From contig DNGG01000521.1 in NCBI GenBank assembly GCA_003486675.1, positions 1 through 13,282 of the forward strand: 13,282 bases of DNA, given 5' to 3'. Below, in pieces: positions 5,349 to 13,282 of this stretch; position 1 is the stretch's first letter; the number at the start of each line of letters is the position of its first letter. The notes beneath the pieces are model-generated. The model worked only from the letters and a program-made list of their open reading frames with translations. It searched no databases and had not been told where the DNA came from. Both the position numbers and the translations under genes were made by a program. This DNA is from Cyanobacteria bacterium UBA11372. GTDB lineage: Bacteria > Cyanobacteriota > Cyanobacteriia > Cyanobacteriales > Aerosakkonemataceae.

Positions 5349-8300
5349 TTACACTAATTTCTCCTTGAGTAAAGCCAGAATTTTATCAAGTTTTTCTTCC
5401 AGGGCTTGCTGGTTTTTAGTCAACTTCTTAATTGCGTCGATTTCTTCTTCTTTTTTGAGGGAACGAAGATCCCGCCCAAAGCCCATCAAAGCTGGACGTT
5501 CTACATAAGTAGCACGGTGCAGAACTCGCCAAGCTTTGTTGGGTTTACCTACCATTACCTGACGCAAAGCGCGGGCTTCTTCGTCGTTACTTTGCAGCCA
5601 TTCTGGGTCAACGACATAGTTAAAAAAGTCGTAGAAGTTGCTGTTACTACCCTCGAGATAGAAGCTCATAAACCGATAGCGATCGACTTTTTCTCCAGGT
5701 AGAATGGGGTAATCGTTGTAATCAGTAATTCCCTTACTTTCGACCCCACTAAGATCGATATTTAACTGAATGCCCTTACTGCGAACCTCAGTTTTAGTCA
5801 TGGTTTGAGTCATATTCACAGTGGCTAAGGCAGTTAATTCACTATCAAGTGGTCCGATGTCAAAATCTCCGTAAAATCCAAACCCAGCCTCTAAGGTAAA
5901 GGAGCCACCAATAGTGTGTTCTACGGTACTAGCAAAACTTTGAGCTTCCGCCCGCAAACCACCATCTGCATCCCAAACATAGGTGTTGACGATATTGCGC
6001 TTTCCAGAGCGAGCCAGGATATCTTCCATGCGCTTTTGCCAACCTGCGAAACTATCGGTGGCTTGGTAGCGTTTTTCCAAATCCTTAATCTTGGATTTAA
6101 TTTCTTCTTTCTTTTTCTTGGCTAATTCTGATTGTTTTTGGGTGCTATTTTCTAACTCTTGGTTGAATTTATCGAGTTGTGGTTGTTGGGAAGCTTCCTT
6201 TCCTGCGTCAGTGGTGGTGTCAGTGGTGGCTTTATCTTCTTCTCGTTCCAAGGAAATACCAAGCGGAACTTCTCCACTACCAACTTCTCTGTCTAAAGAA
6301 GTTTCATCGATCAGTCTGACATTAAACTGGGAAAAATAGGATTCTCGCCGCTTGTCTTCTCGTTCAATTTGCTGTTTAAGATCGTAGGCTTCTTGCAGAC
6401 GGTAATAACTGGCAGGATACAAAGATCCATACTGACTTCGCATTTCGGGAACGTGCCGGAAAAAGCGATCGCTAGTAGCATTACTGCCTGTTAAGCCATC
6501 CAAACTACCATTCATGGTGTAAGTGGGATTGATTAAGAAAGTGATGGTATTGACATCTGGGGAAATTCCCTCAACAGGCTGAACTTGATAACCGACCATT
6601 TTGCCACTACGAGCTAGTTTGGTAATAAATACATCTGCCAAACTGGAAATCACCAAAGCATAGCCGACATTTTTGGGAATAAATCGCTTACCCAAGTGAG
6701 AGAACTTAGCAGATGTTTCTTGGGTTCCTCGTAATTCCAGTTTGTCGGTCATTTGTTGAGAGGAACTAGAAGTAATATTACTTTCGTTGATGAATTGGTA
6801 ATTGAGGTTAAGGTTGCCTGCTCCGCCAACAATTGCTCCTGCTTTTTTCAGAGTAATCGCACCGGCACCCCCACCTGTCAAAACTTGTGTATCCACGCCA
6901 AGAAATAGGTCAATAGTTGAACCTAAACCGCTTTCTTGCGCTCGATTCCAGCTAAATTCTACATCTTCTGATATGGTGAGTTCGACAGAAGTTGCACCAT
7001 TATAATCGTCTGATTCTGTCAGGTTTTCGCTAGGAATGGGAGGTGGTCCTTCTATATAACCCAATAAAGTAGGCGCAAATTGAGCGTTACCAATCCATTT
7101 CAGATTGAGTTGTTCAATCCGTTTATCGGGCAGTAAGTTAACACCATTGAGAGCGGGGTAAGCAAAGAAACGCCGCATTAATGCAGATTTGCGTCGGGTG
7201 ATTGGATCGATGCTAACCGTACTGTATTCGCAACTAACTAAAGCACTACTACCAATTGGCAGGGTGTTGTCAGCAACGACGATCGCTTGATTCACCGTAC
7301 CAGAGTTACTACCTACAACATTGGGAGTCTTGAGTGCTGTACCTTCGGGCTTAGTTTCACTCAAAGGTAAGTAAAGCACCAGATCTGTTTGTTGTCCGGT
7401 GAGGGGTTCGTTCATCGCTGCTTGAATTTCTTCTATGGTGCGGGCTTTTTTCCACAACCGAAATTCAGCCATTTTGCCGTTGAAGTAAGCATCTTCAGCC
7501 CAATTACTCTTGCCGATGTAATTGCTAGTCCGATTGACATTATTGGGAAGATTTATTTGTCCGCTTTGAATTAGTTGCCCATCTTTGTAGAGTTTGGCAT
7601 TACCTGCTGCATCTACAGTTCCCACTAGGTGCATCCATACACCTGTTTGCAAGACTCCAGATGCTTGAATTTGAGTATCTACAGACCCCCTACGAATATT
7701 TAAAACGAGATTGTTTGTGGTTCCTGGATTTGCGAAAACGATATTATCTTGACCCCTACCGATGCCAAAATCCATCAACCGCGACCAACTATTGAAGCTG
7801 TTGTAGTAAACCCAAGCTTCTACGGTTAAACCTTGGGAAAAATCGGCATTCAAGGCAGGTACAGAAATGAAATCATTCTGACCATCAAATTGGAGAACTT
7901 TATTTCCCAGGTTGCCGATTACGGCGGTGCAATTCCACCAACTTGCGCCTTGAATTGTGCCGTTGCGTCCGCTACCTGTAGCATCTCGAACTTCTGTGCC
8001 TGTAGCTTCATTAAGTGGGTAATATCCTAGTAGTCCTGGTTCATTACCACTGAGCAAGATTTTACTATTAATCTCAATTTCTTCTGGCTTCAACGCCATT
8101 GCCCAAATCCTGATTTCTGCTATTTTTCCGCTTTGATGACCGCCAGTTTTTTGATTGCCAATAATTTGGATTTGTCCGATACTGCGGCCTAAAATGGTTT
8201 CAAATTTCGGCGTACTAACTATAGTTGCATCCCGTTTGCTTGAACTGGAATCTGTCGCGGCATTGTTAGCAAATGTCCAATATCCTACTAACCCATTTTG

Positions 8301-11300
8301 TTCGCCTTTGAGAGTTTTGCCAAAATCGGATTGAATTTCTTCTTGAGTGCGGGCGCGATTCCAGGTTCTGAGATCTGCGATCGCTCCATGATAGTAACAC
8401 CGATCTTCTACTGCGAGCCTGCCTACTTTGACTTGAGCTGTTTTGGGCAAAGGTTTAGTTTTCCCTGTGGCAGTATGCCATAAGATACCATTCCGGTAAA
8501 TTGACATTTCTCCCAGTCCAACACTTTTCACAAATGCCCAATGCGTCCAGATGCCTTCATATTCATTTTGTTCGGCAGCTTTTTCAATGCTGTCAAAATC
8601 TTTGCCATCACTACCACAATCAAATTGAATTCTGCCGTTAGACCAAGGTAAATGTATATTTAAAATTCGTCTTTTTTTATCATCAACGGCTTCAATTATT
8701 GAGGTTTCTTTGGGCAGGGAAGTGTCACCTTTTGCCCAAAAACTAATGGTGATTTCATTGCCAACCGGGATACTTTCCGGTGCTAATACTAGATGATCCT
8801 TCTGTCCGTTCAAGCTAATTGATGGTTTGGCGACAATTGGTACTCCTACTTTTTGTCCGTCTATATAGAAGGTAGTGGTAGTTTTATCGCCTGTACCTTC
8901 GCCCATCGCTATGAGATGATGCCAGCCTGAAGATAGATTTTCCAAGCTGTAGCCACTATCATGGAAGAAACCATTAATCCGAGTGCCTAATTGCACTTGG
9001 TTGTAAACTACAATTTGGTTATCAATGCTATTAGCATCGCTGACTAAAACGCGCCAAGTTAGGTTGTCATTAAACGGATAGCAAAACCAAGCTTCAACTG
9101 TCCATTCTTCATTAATTAAAATCGGAGCATTTAATTCCACTAAGCTGTTAGTGTTATTGAAGTTGAGACAAGTTCGCAATGGTTCAGGCATCCATTGTTC
9201 AAAGGCAATATTACGGCTATCTGAAGTAGCATCATAATTTGTTAACCGCATTCGTCCTTGAGTATCAAAGTAACTTAATTGGACGTTACCTTCGCAAGTT
9301 TCTATGGCACTGATGCGGCTACCCGATCGCACAAATTCTAACATTCCTCCGGCGGTTTCTAGTCCAGCTTGCGAGCCTTTTGTTACTTTATGCACTACTG
9401 GCATAGATTGAGGAGTTAGCTGGATATTTTTAATCGCCGCCAGCAATTTAGTGTTGAGTTGATTGAGTTCATTTCGCAACTGATTGAGTTGATTATTTAC
9501 ATTGGCTAGCTGTGCTTCTAAATCAGCTTTCCTGGCAACTCCCATTTGCAAGAAAGCTTCAAGGGAACCTATCTGTTGTTGCGTTCTTTGTAATTCGGCT
9601 AATTTTTCACTCCAAGCAGCTTCAGCATCGTTAATTTTGCTGGGGTATGCCACCTTTGCGGTTTTTTCTAGCTTCCAAGAAAGTCGCAAATTACCGTTAT
9701 TATTGGCAACTATGACGTTGGTAGGATGATCCCGATATAGGTAACAATCGCTGCCATAACCATTTTCTGGATTTAAGCCATTTTTCAGCAGGTAATATCC
9801 ATTATTTTGAGCTTCTAATTTCCAAAATTGTCGCCAATTGTTATCTTGTGTAGCGACTCCTACATTAGTAGGATGTTGGCGATGAAGATAACAATCTTCA
9901 CCGTAGCCATTTTCTGGAGAAAGGCCATTTTTGAGGCGGTAGTATCCGCTACCATCTAATTCAAATTTCCAATATTCTCGCAAATTTTCTTCGTAGTTGG
10001 CAACTTGGACATTGGTTGGATGAGCGCGATACATATAGCTATCCGCCCCATAACCATTTTCGGGATTTAAGCCATTTTTAAGCCGACACCAGTAATTGAG
10101 GGGATTGTTTTTTTCAGTTTCGTAAATATTCCGTAGAGAAGCTTCTTCAAATACCAACCTGAAACCGAACCATTTCAATTCGTTTAACCGTTGCTGGAGT
10201 TTAGGAATTGAAGCTAGTTGCGCTAATTCTTTTTCTAGCCGCAATTTTTCTTTGAGTAGGCGAGATTCTTCACCTTCTTTACTGGCGAATATTTTTGAGT
10301 CTGTTTCTAAAGCTGCATAGCGATCGACAATGCTAGTTAAAGTCACTGTATCGTTATACTTAGCTTCAGTAATTGCATCAGAGACTAAGCGGATGCGATG
10401 CTTGCGAATTTCCAGGGAGTTCCAAGTTCCCCGCACTTGAGCAATTTCAAAACAGCGCAGCATAGAAATATTTTCGGGGACGGTAAAGCGACAAGAGGCA
10501 AGATACCAACCATCACCCAAATTTTGAAATTGATTCTGCACTGCGGAAAACGGGATTTTCTCTTGGGAACTGCGGCTAGTTTTCCCCCAATAAGACATCA
10601 AGAAAATCTTATTGCTTAAGTTATCAACGTTATTGATATCTATGGCTGTATTGCTGTTGACTTTGAACTCAAAGCTTTCTTCGTAGGTTTCTTGTTGAGT
10701 AACAGCAAATAATTCTGGATTGCTGTATTTAACTACGAGTGATGTTTGGGAAGCAAGACTGCGGGGTAGGGTAACTCCACCTACATAAGCGCCACCGTAG
10801 ACGATGCCATCATTAGCATTAACGGAAAAATCTGCTGTTTTGCGTTCTTTACCTTCTGCGATCGCACCTAAACGCCAGTATCCTACTAAACCGACTTCTT
10901 TACCTGTCAATTGTAGGTACAGGGTATTTTTAATATCTTCGGGAGTGCTGGCTTGTTTCCAAATGCGAACCTCGGCTATTTCACCATGCCAAAAATTGTC
11001 TACTTTGCCGATGTAATACTCACTACTCTCTTTGGTGTAAAACTCTTGAGGGGCTGGTTGAGTAGCAAATAGTTCGCCATTACGGTAAAATTTATATTCT
11101 GTTCCTTGCTTCACCCAAGCAACATGAATCCACTGATTTGCTGCATTAAAGAAGTTAGTTAATATCCCGCTATATCTGCTGCCTTCAACACCGTAAGAAT
11201 CGTAATGCAATCCGCCATTACTGTCGGATATCCACAATCCGGGTTTGCGATATTTATCGCCTTGTTTGCCAATAAATCCGTGAAAACGTCCGGTGTTAAT

Positions 11301-12992
11301 TGCTGCAGGTTTTACCCAGAGTGCGATGGTGAATTCTGTATTGTTGGCAAACGGATCGTTGATGGAAATACAATCATCTTTACCATCAAAAATAATGCCG
11401 CGACGTTTCCGAGATTGCAGTTTGATGTTGACTGCTTCTGCTTTTCCCCACAGGCGTTCTAGCGCAAAGCTATGACTATTAATTTTGATAACAGGATAGG
11501 CATCGTTTAGGCTTTGGCTACCAATAATCTGCACTTCATCGCCATTTTCTAGACCGTGATTAAAAGCTTTAATCTGTAATTGACCATCTGCTGTAATTTG
11601 ATAGCTGCTAATCTGACCGTCAAAAATTAGATTTTTATCTTCTTCTTGCTTTTCCCAAAAACCTAATTCGCTACTCGACCATTTATTGTTGATGGCAAAG
11701 GTATTAGCATCGATCTGACTGACTTGATATACGCCGTTATAACTCAGCGTACCTTGAATTTTTACCTGATCGCCATCTTCTAAATCTACCTCTGTATCCG
11801 AGATGATTCTGATTTTATTTTCTGCTTCTTCAACCGGATCGTCGCTACCTCTTTCTATACCCATAATCTTGCCTTGGGGTGGCGTATCTCCGGCGATAGA
11901 TTTAATTTCTTCCAGGGTATTTAAAGGTAATAAAATCTCCCGTTCATTACTGCGAAGTACAGTTGAGTTTGGGGTTTCTTTGATTTCAGATAAAGTTCCA
12001 TCAGAGGCGATCGCAAAACTTATTGCTGCTGCACCTTTATTGGTGGGAACTACCAGCATTAAACGGCTAGTTGTCCTAACTAATTGCAGCTCTCCGCCAG
12101 GAATTTTCTTTTCTGTTTGTAAGTCGTATTTTGTGGCACTCAATCCATCAGTAACTTTAGCCCCAGTCAAATCGAATGTACGTTTGATAATGCCGGGAAT
12201 GCTGCGAGGGATTAATGTTTCATCATCTTCTGATTTTGGTTCTAATAAGGTATAGTCTTTGAGATCAAAAAGTCCCTCTTCTGAAGCCAGAATCGTATTC
12301 ATTTCAACTTTTTGATTGCTGCTATTATAAGCAAAAATATGCCAGCGATACCGATCGTTTTCTTTGGTCGGTACTAGCACTACTGTAAACCAACCATTTT
12401 GCAGGTTATTTACTAAGCACAATTCCGTAGTAGGTTCATAAAAGAAATTTCCGTCTGGATCTCGGAAGTCTAGGGAATCAACGTTTTGCAGCGCATTCCC
12501 ATTTTTATTCATGCTTTCACTAGGTTGATATTTTTGTCGGCTGCGCTTAAATCGTACTTCCAGTTTCCGAGTTAATTTGTTAGTTAGCCCATCCAATACG
12601 AAGCGGTCTACTAACAATGTATTACTCTTAGATTGGCGGAAAACATATACATGACCGAGGGCTGATATTAATTGTACAGGTGCTACGGCTGATTGGTTCT
12701 TAGTTTTGTAGCACGACTTAATAATAAATTGAGTAGGCGTAGCTTTAACTGTCAGTTCTTCCGCTTCTTTATCAATTACCGATTTGTCATCTATTTCATC
12801 GGGAAAGATTAATTCTTGCCAATTTTCCCATCCTGTTCTTTGCTCGGCTGGTACATTAAGATAGCTATCTTCAAAGCCATCTTGCTTGACTGTATACCAT
12901 ATTTTGCCATCGCTATCTGTACCGAATACAACTACTTTGCTTTCGTGGCTAATGGTATTGATATGTTGAATTTTAGCTTTTTCTAGCAACAT
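5349..12992 (-). CDS. Giant multidomain LamG / beta-trefoil protein, function unknown
   Basis: One uninterrupted 2547-residue frame. Start ATG at 12992 is chosen because AAGGAAG (13007-13001) lies 8 bases upstream; an in-frame TTG at 13013 would put that site inside the gene. Domains by eye: N-terminal beta region with a propeller-like motif (FGTDSDGKIW, 24-33; ~1-390); two FCCH-like modules (~397-450, ~470-525); LamG 1 (~530-712); coiled coil (~905-945); three 49-residue repeats forming a ricin-type beta-trefoil (~962-1112; W1008, W1057, W1106); coiled coil (~1120-1190); LamG 2 (~1272-1387 plus ~1603-1680) apparently split by LamG 3 (~1388-1600); LamG 4 (~1697-1880); unknown C-terminal region (~1915-2547) with a charged coiled-coil linker (~2245-2310) and a terminal coiled coil (~2510-2547). 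No signal peptide, clear membrane helix or surface anchor is visible. LamG and trefoil folds usually bind glycans, so adhesion or toxin-like roles are possible. The function is not known. Confidence 0.9.
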   Translation of the reverse strand: MLLEKAKIQHINTISHESKVVVFGTDSDGKIWYTVKQDGFEDSYLNVPAEQRTGWENWQELIFPDEIDDKSVIDKEAEELTVKATPTQFIIKSCYKTKNQSAVAPVQLISALGHVYVFRQSKSNTLLVDRFVLDGLTNKLTRKLEVRFKRSRQKYQPSESMNKNGNALQNVDSLDFRDPDGNFFYEPTTELCLVNNLQNGWFTVVLVPTKENDRYRWHIFAYNSSNQKVEMNTILASEEGLFDLKDYTLLEPKSEDDETLIPRSIPGIIKRTFDLTGAKVTDGLSATKYDLQTEKKIPGGELQLVRTTSRLMLVVPTNKGAAAISFAIASDGTLSEIKETPNSTVLRSNEREILLPLNTLEEIKSIAGDTPPQGKIMGIERGSDDPVEEAENKIRIISDTEVDLEDGDQVKIQGTLSYNGVYQVSQIDANTFAINNKWSSSELGFWEKQEEDKNLIFDGQISSYQITADGQLQIKAFNHGLENGDEVQIIGSQSLNDAYPVIKINSHSFALERLWGKAEAVNIKLQSRKRRGIIFDGKDDCISINDPFANNTEFTIALWVKPAAINTGRFHGFIGKQGDKYRKPGLWISDSNGGLHYDSYGVEGSRYSGILTNFFNAANQWIHVAWVKQGTEYKFYRNGELFATQPAPQEFYTKESSEYYIGKVDNFWHGEIAEVRIWKQASTPEDIKNTLYLQLTGKEVGLVGYWRLGAIAEGKERKTADFSVNANDGIVYGGAYVGGVTLPRSLASQTSLVVKYSNPELFAVTQQETYEESFEFKVNSNTAIDINNVDNLSNKIFLMSYWGKTSRSSQEKIPFSAVQNQFQNLGDGWYLASCRFTVPENISMLRCFEIAQVRGTWNSLEIRKHRIRLVSDAITEAKYNDTVTLTSIVDRYAALETDSKIFASKEGEESRLLKEKLRLEKELAQLASIPKLQQRLNELKWFGFRLVFEEASLRNIYETEKNNPLNYWCRLKNGLNPENGYGADSYMYRAHPTNVQVANYEENLREYWKFELDGSGYYRLKNGLSPENGYGEDCYLHRQHPTNVGVATQDNNWRQFWKLEAQNNGYYLLKNGLNPENGYGSDCYLYRDHPTNVIVANNNGNLRLSWKLEKTAKVAYPSKINDAEAAWSEKLAELQRTQQQIGSLEAFLQMGVARKADLEAQLANVNNQLNQLRNELNQLNTKLLAAIKNIQLTPQSMPVVHKVTKGSQAGLETAGGMLEFVRSGSRISAIETCEGNVQLSYFDTQGRMRLTNYDATSDSRNIAFEQWMPEPLRTCLNFNNTNSLVELNAPILINEEWTVEAWFCYPFNDNLTWRVLVSDANSIDNQIVVYNQVQLGTRINGFFHDSGYSLENLSSGWHHLIAMGEGTGDKTTTTFYIDGQKVGVPIVAKPSISLNGQKDHLVLAPESIPVGNEITISFWAKGDTSLPKETSIIEAVDDKKRRILNIHLPWSNGRIQFDCGSDGKDFDSIEKAAEQNEYEGIWTHWAFVKSVGLGEMSIYRNGILWHTATGKTKPLPKTAQVKVGRLAVEDRCYYHGAIADLRTWNRARTQEEIQSDFGKTLKGEQNGLVGYWTFANNAATDSSSSKRDATIVSTPKFETILGRSIGQIQIIGNQKTGGHQSGKIAEIRIWAMALKPEEIEINSKILLSGNEPGLLGYYPLNEATGTEVRDATGSGRNGTIQGASWWNCTAVIGNLGNKVLQFDGQNDFISVPALNADFSQGLTVEAWVYYNSFNSWSRLMDFGIGRGQDNIVFANPGTTNNLVLNIRRGSVDTQIQASGVLQTGVWMHLVGTVDAAGNAKLYKDGQLIQSGQINLPNNVNRTSNYIGKSNWAEDAYFNGKMAEFRLWKKARTIEEIQAAMNEPLTGQQTDLVLYLPLSETKPEGTALKTPNVVGSNSGTVNQAIVVADNTLPIGSSALVSCEYSTVSIDPITRRKSALMRRFFAYPALNGVNLLPDKRIEQLNLKWIGNAQFAPTLLGYIEGPPPIPSENLTESDDYNGATSVELTISEDVEFSWNRAQESGLGSTIDLFLGVDTQVLTGGGAGAITLKKAGAIVGGAGNLNLNYQFINESNITSSSSQQMTDKLELRGTQETSAKFSHLGKRFIPKNVGYALVISSLADVFITKLARSGKMVGYQVQPVEGISPDVNTITFLINPTYTMNGSLDGLTGSNATSDRFFRHVPEMRSQYGSLYPASYYRLQEAYDLKQQIEREDKRRESYFSQFNVRLIDETSLDREVGSGEVPLGISLEREEDKATTDTTTDAGKEASQQPQLDKFNQELENSTQKQSELAKKKKEEIKSKIKDLEKRYQATDSFAGWQKRMEDILARSGKRNIVNTYVWDADGGLRAEAQSFASTVEHTIGGSFTLEAGFGFYGDFDIGPLDSELTALATVNMTQTMTKTEVRSKGIQLNIDLSGVESKGITDYNDYPILPGEKVDRYRFMSFYLEGSNSNFYDFFNYVVDPEWLQSNDEEARALRQVMVGKPNKAWRVLHRATYVERPALMGFGRDLRSLKKEEEIDAIKKLTKNQQALEEKLDKILALLKEKLV
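9657..10109 (-). repeat. Triplicated 147-bp coding repeat (beta-trefoil subdomains)
   Basis: Within the giant gene, a segment encoding KNG(L)(N/S)PENGYG recurs with conserved bases at 10048, 9901 and 9754 on the plus strand, exactly 147 bp (49 codons) apart. Each unit starts with a YYRLKNG-like strand and ends in WK(L/F)E. The second has the ricin-type QFW motif; the first and third have EYW and LSW. Three equal units are what a complete beta-trefoil needs. The perfect spacing and strong similarity suggest internal triplication. Confidence 0.8.
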
Positions 12993-13030
12993 AAGCTCAA
13001 CTTCCTTTTTCAACTGAAATAACTACTAAA

Positions 13031-13060
13031 GTTGCCTCTATTTTCTATACATGAGGCAAC
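13031..13060 (-). promoter_or_regulatory. Leader hairpin upstream of the giant gene
   Basis: GTTGCCTC and GAGGCAAC (13053-13060 and 13031-13038) form a perfect 8-bp stem with a 14-base loop, 24 bases upstream of the ribosome-binding site of the giant gene. It would fold in the mRNA leader if transcription starts upstream of it. It could affect mRNA stability or translation. The loop also contains TATAGA, so a promoter element here cannot be excluded. Confidence 0.45.
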
Positions 13061-13129
13061 TAAACACCTCTGAAATCATGTGTAATAGCATCATTTGTCT
13101 ATCTATTGGCCTGTTGATTTTAGATGTTA

Positions 13130-13142
13130 GTAGGAGTCCTAC
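13130..13142. promoter_or_regulatory. 13-bp palindrome, possible operator
   Basis: GTAGGAGTCCTAC is a perfect palindrome about a central G. It lies roughly 40 bp downstream of the -10 candidates of the giant gene. It is a possible binding site for a dimeric regulator, but is short and could be chance. Confidence 0.25.
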
Positions 13143-13179
13143 AAAACCCTAAAAATATCTACAGCCCATAGAACCAGAG

Positions 13180-13215
13180 ATTATATTAATAGGAAAATTA
13201 ATTTTTCCCTGTCAA
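13180..13215 (-). promoter_or_regulatory. Candidate sigma-70-type promoter of the giant gene
   Basis: On the minus strand a perfect TTGACA (13215-13210) is followed after 18 bp by TATTAA (13191-13186). An overlapping perfect TATAAT (13185-13180) is 24 bp from the -35, which is too far for a standard pair but could work as an extended or stand-alone -10. Either predicts a leader of about 180 bases before the start codon at 12992. The whole region 12993-13282 is AT-rich and shows no gene. Confidence 0.5.
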
Positions 13216-13282
13216 AAAACATAGCATGGACAGCAAAAATCAATCATTAATAAATATAATTAAACACAAATTTATGTAAATT

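Noticed and set aside
11803..12255. 150-codon plus-strand frame antisense to the giant gene
   Set aside because: It lies wholly within the well-supported minus-strand frame and its composition is what the reverse strand of that gene would give. No start signals were seen.
5349..12992. Phage tail fibre or prophage gene
   Set aside because: LamG and FCCH-like parts occur in phage proteins, but no phage structural, integrase or lysis gene is present and the gene has its own terminator and promoter candidate.
12993..13013. TTG start giving the giant protein seven more residues
   Set aside because: The Shine-Dalgarno sequence AAGGAAG lies inside this stretch, 8 bases before ATG 12992, so initiation at the ATG is far more likely.

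Overview
The window looks like chromosomal DNA from a filamentous cyanobacterium. The evidence is the HIP1 octamer GCGATCGC scattered through genes and spacers, class-C flavodiiron proteins with a C-terminal flavin reductase domain (a cyanobacterial and plant-lineage hallmark), tandem heptamer repeats, and several palindromic intergenic repeats of the kind common in filamentous cyanobacterial genomes. The genus cannot be fixed from the sequence.

Layout: (1) 1-3587, plus strand: the 3' end of a flavodiiron gene (flv4-like, cut by the window edge), a small four-helix PsiE-like membrane protein (Sll0218-like), and a complete flavodiiron gene (flv2-like). This matches the flv4-sll0218-flv2 photoprotection operon, whose products are known to work together as an electron outlet for photosystem II. 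Both spacers contain hairpin-forming repeats, and the first is unusually long at 402 bp. (2) 3588-3976: a repeat-rich spacer with stacked hairpins, including a probable terminator and a 56-bp unit duplicated at a 74-bp period. (3) 3977-5074, plus strand: an Old Yellow Enzyme family ene-reductase with an unusual Phe at one substrate-binding position. (4) 5075-5348: a convergent spacer with a long imperfect hairpin and a clear intrinsic terminator for the minus-strand gene. (5) 5349-12992, minus strand: one 7.6-kb gene for a 2547-residue multidomain protein. Its parts are an N-terminal beta region, two short FCCH-like beta modules, four LamG/jellyroll domains (one apparently inserted into another), a three-repeat beta-trefoil flanked by coiled coils, and a 630-residue C-terminal region of unknown type. 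(6) 12993-13282: the leader and promoter region of the giant gene, with an 8-bp hairpin and a short palindrome.

The flavodiiron genes form a functional unit. The ene-reductase and the giant protein have no evident link to them or to each other. The giant protein is the most novel item: it combines glycan-binding-type folds with a C-terminal region that could be membrane-active, yet has no visible signal peptide.
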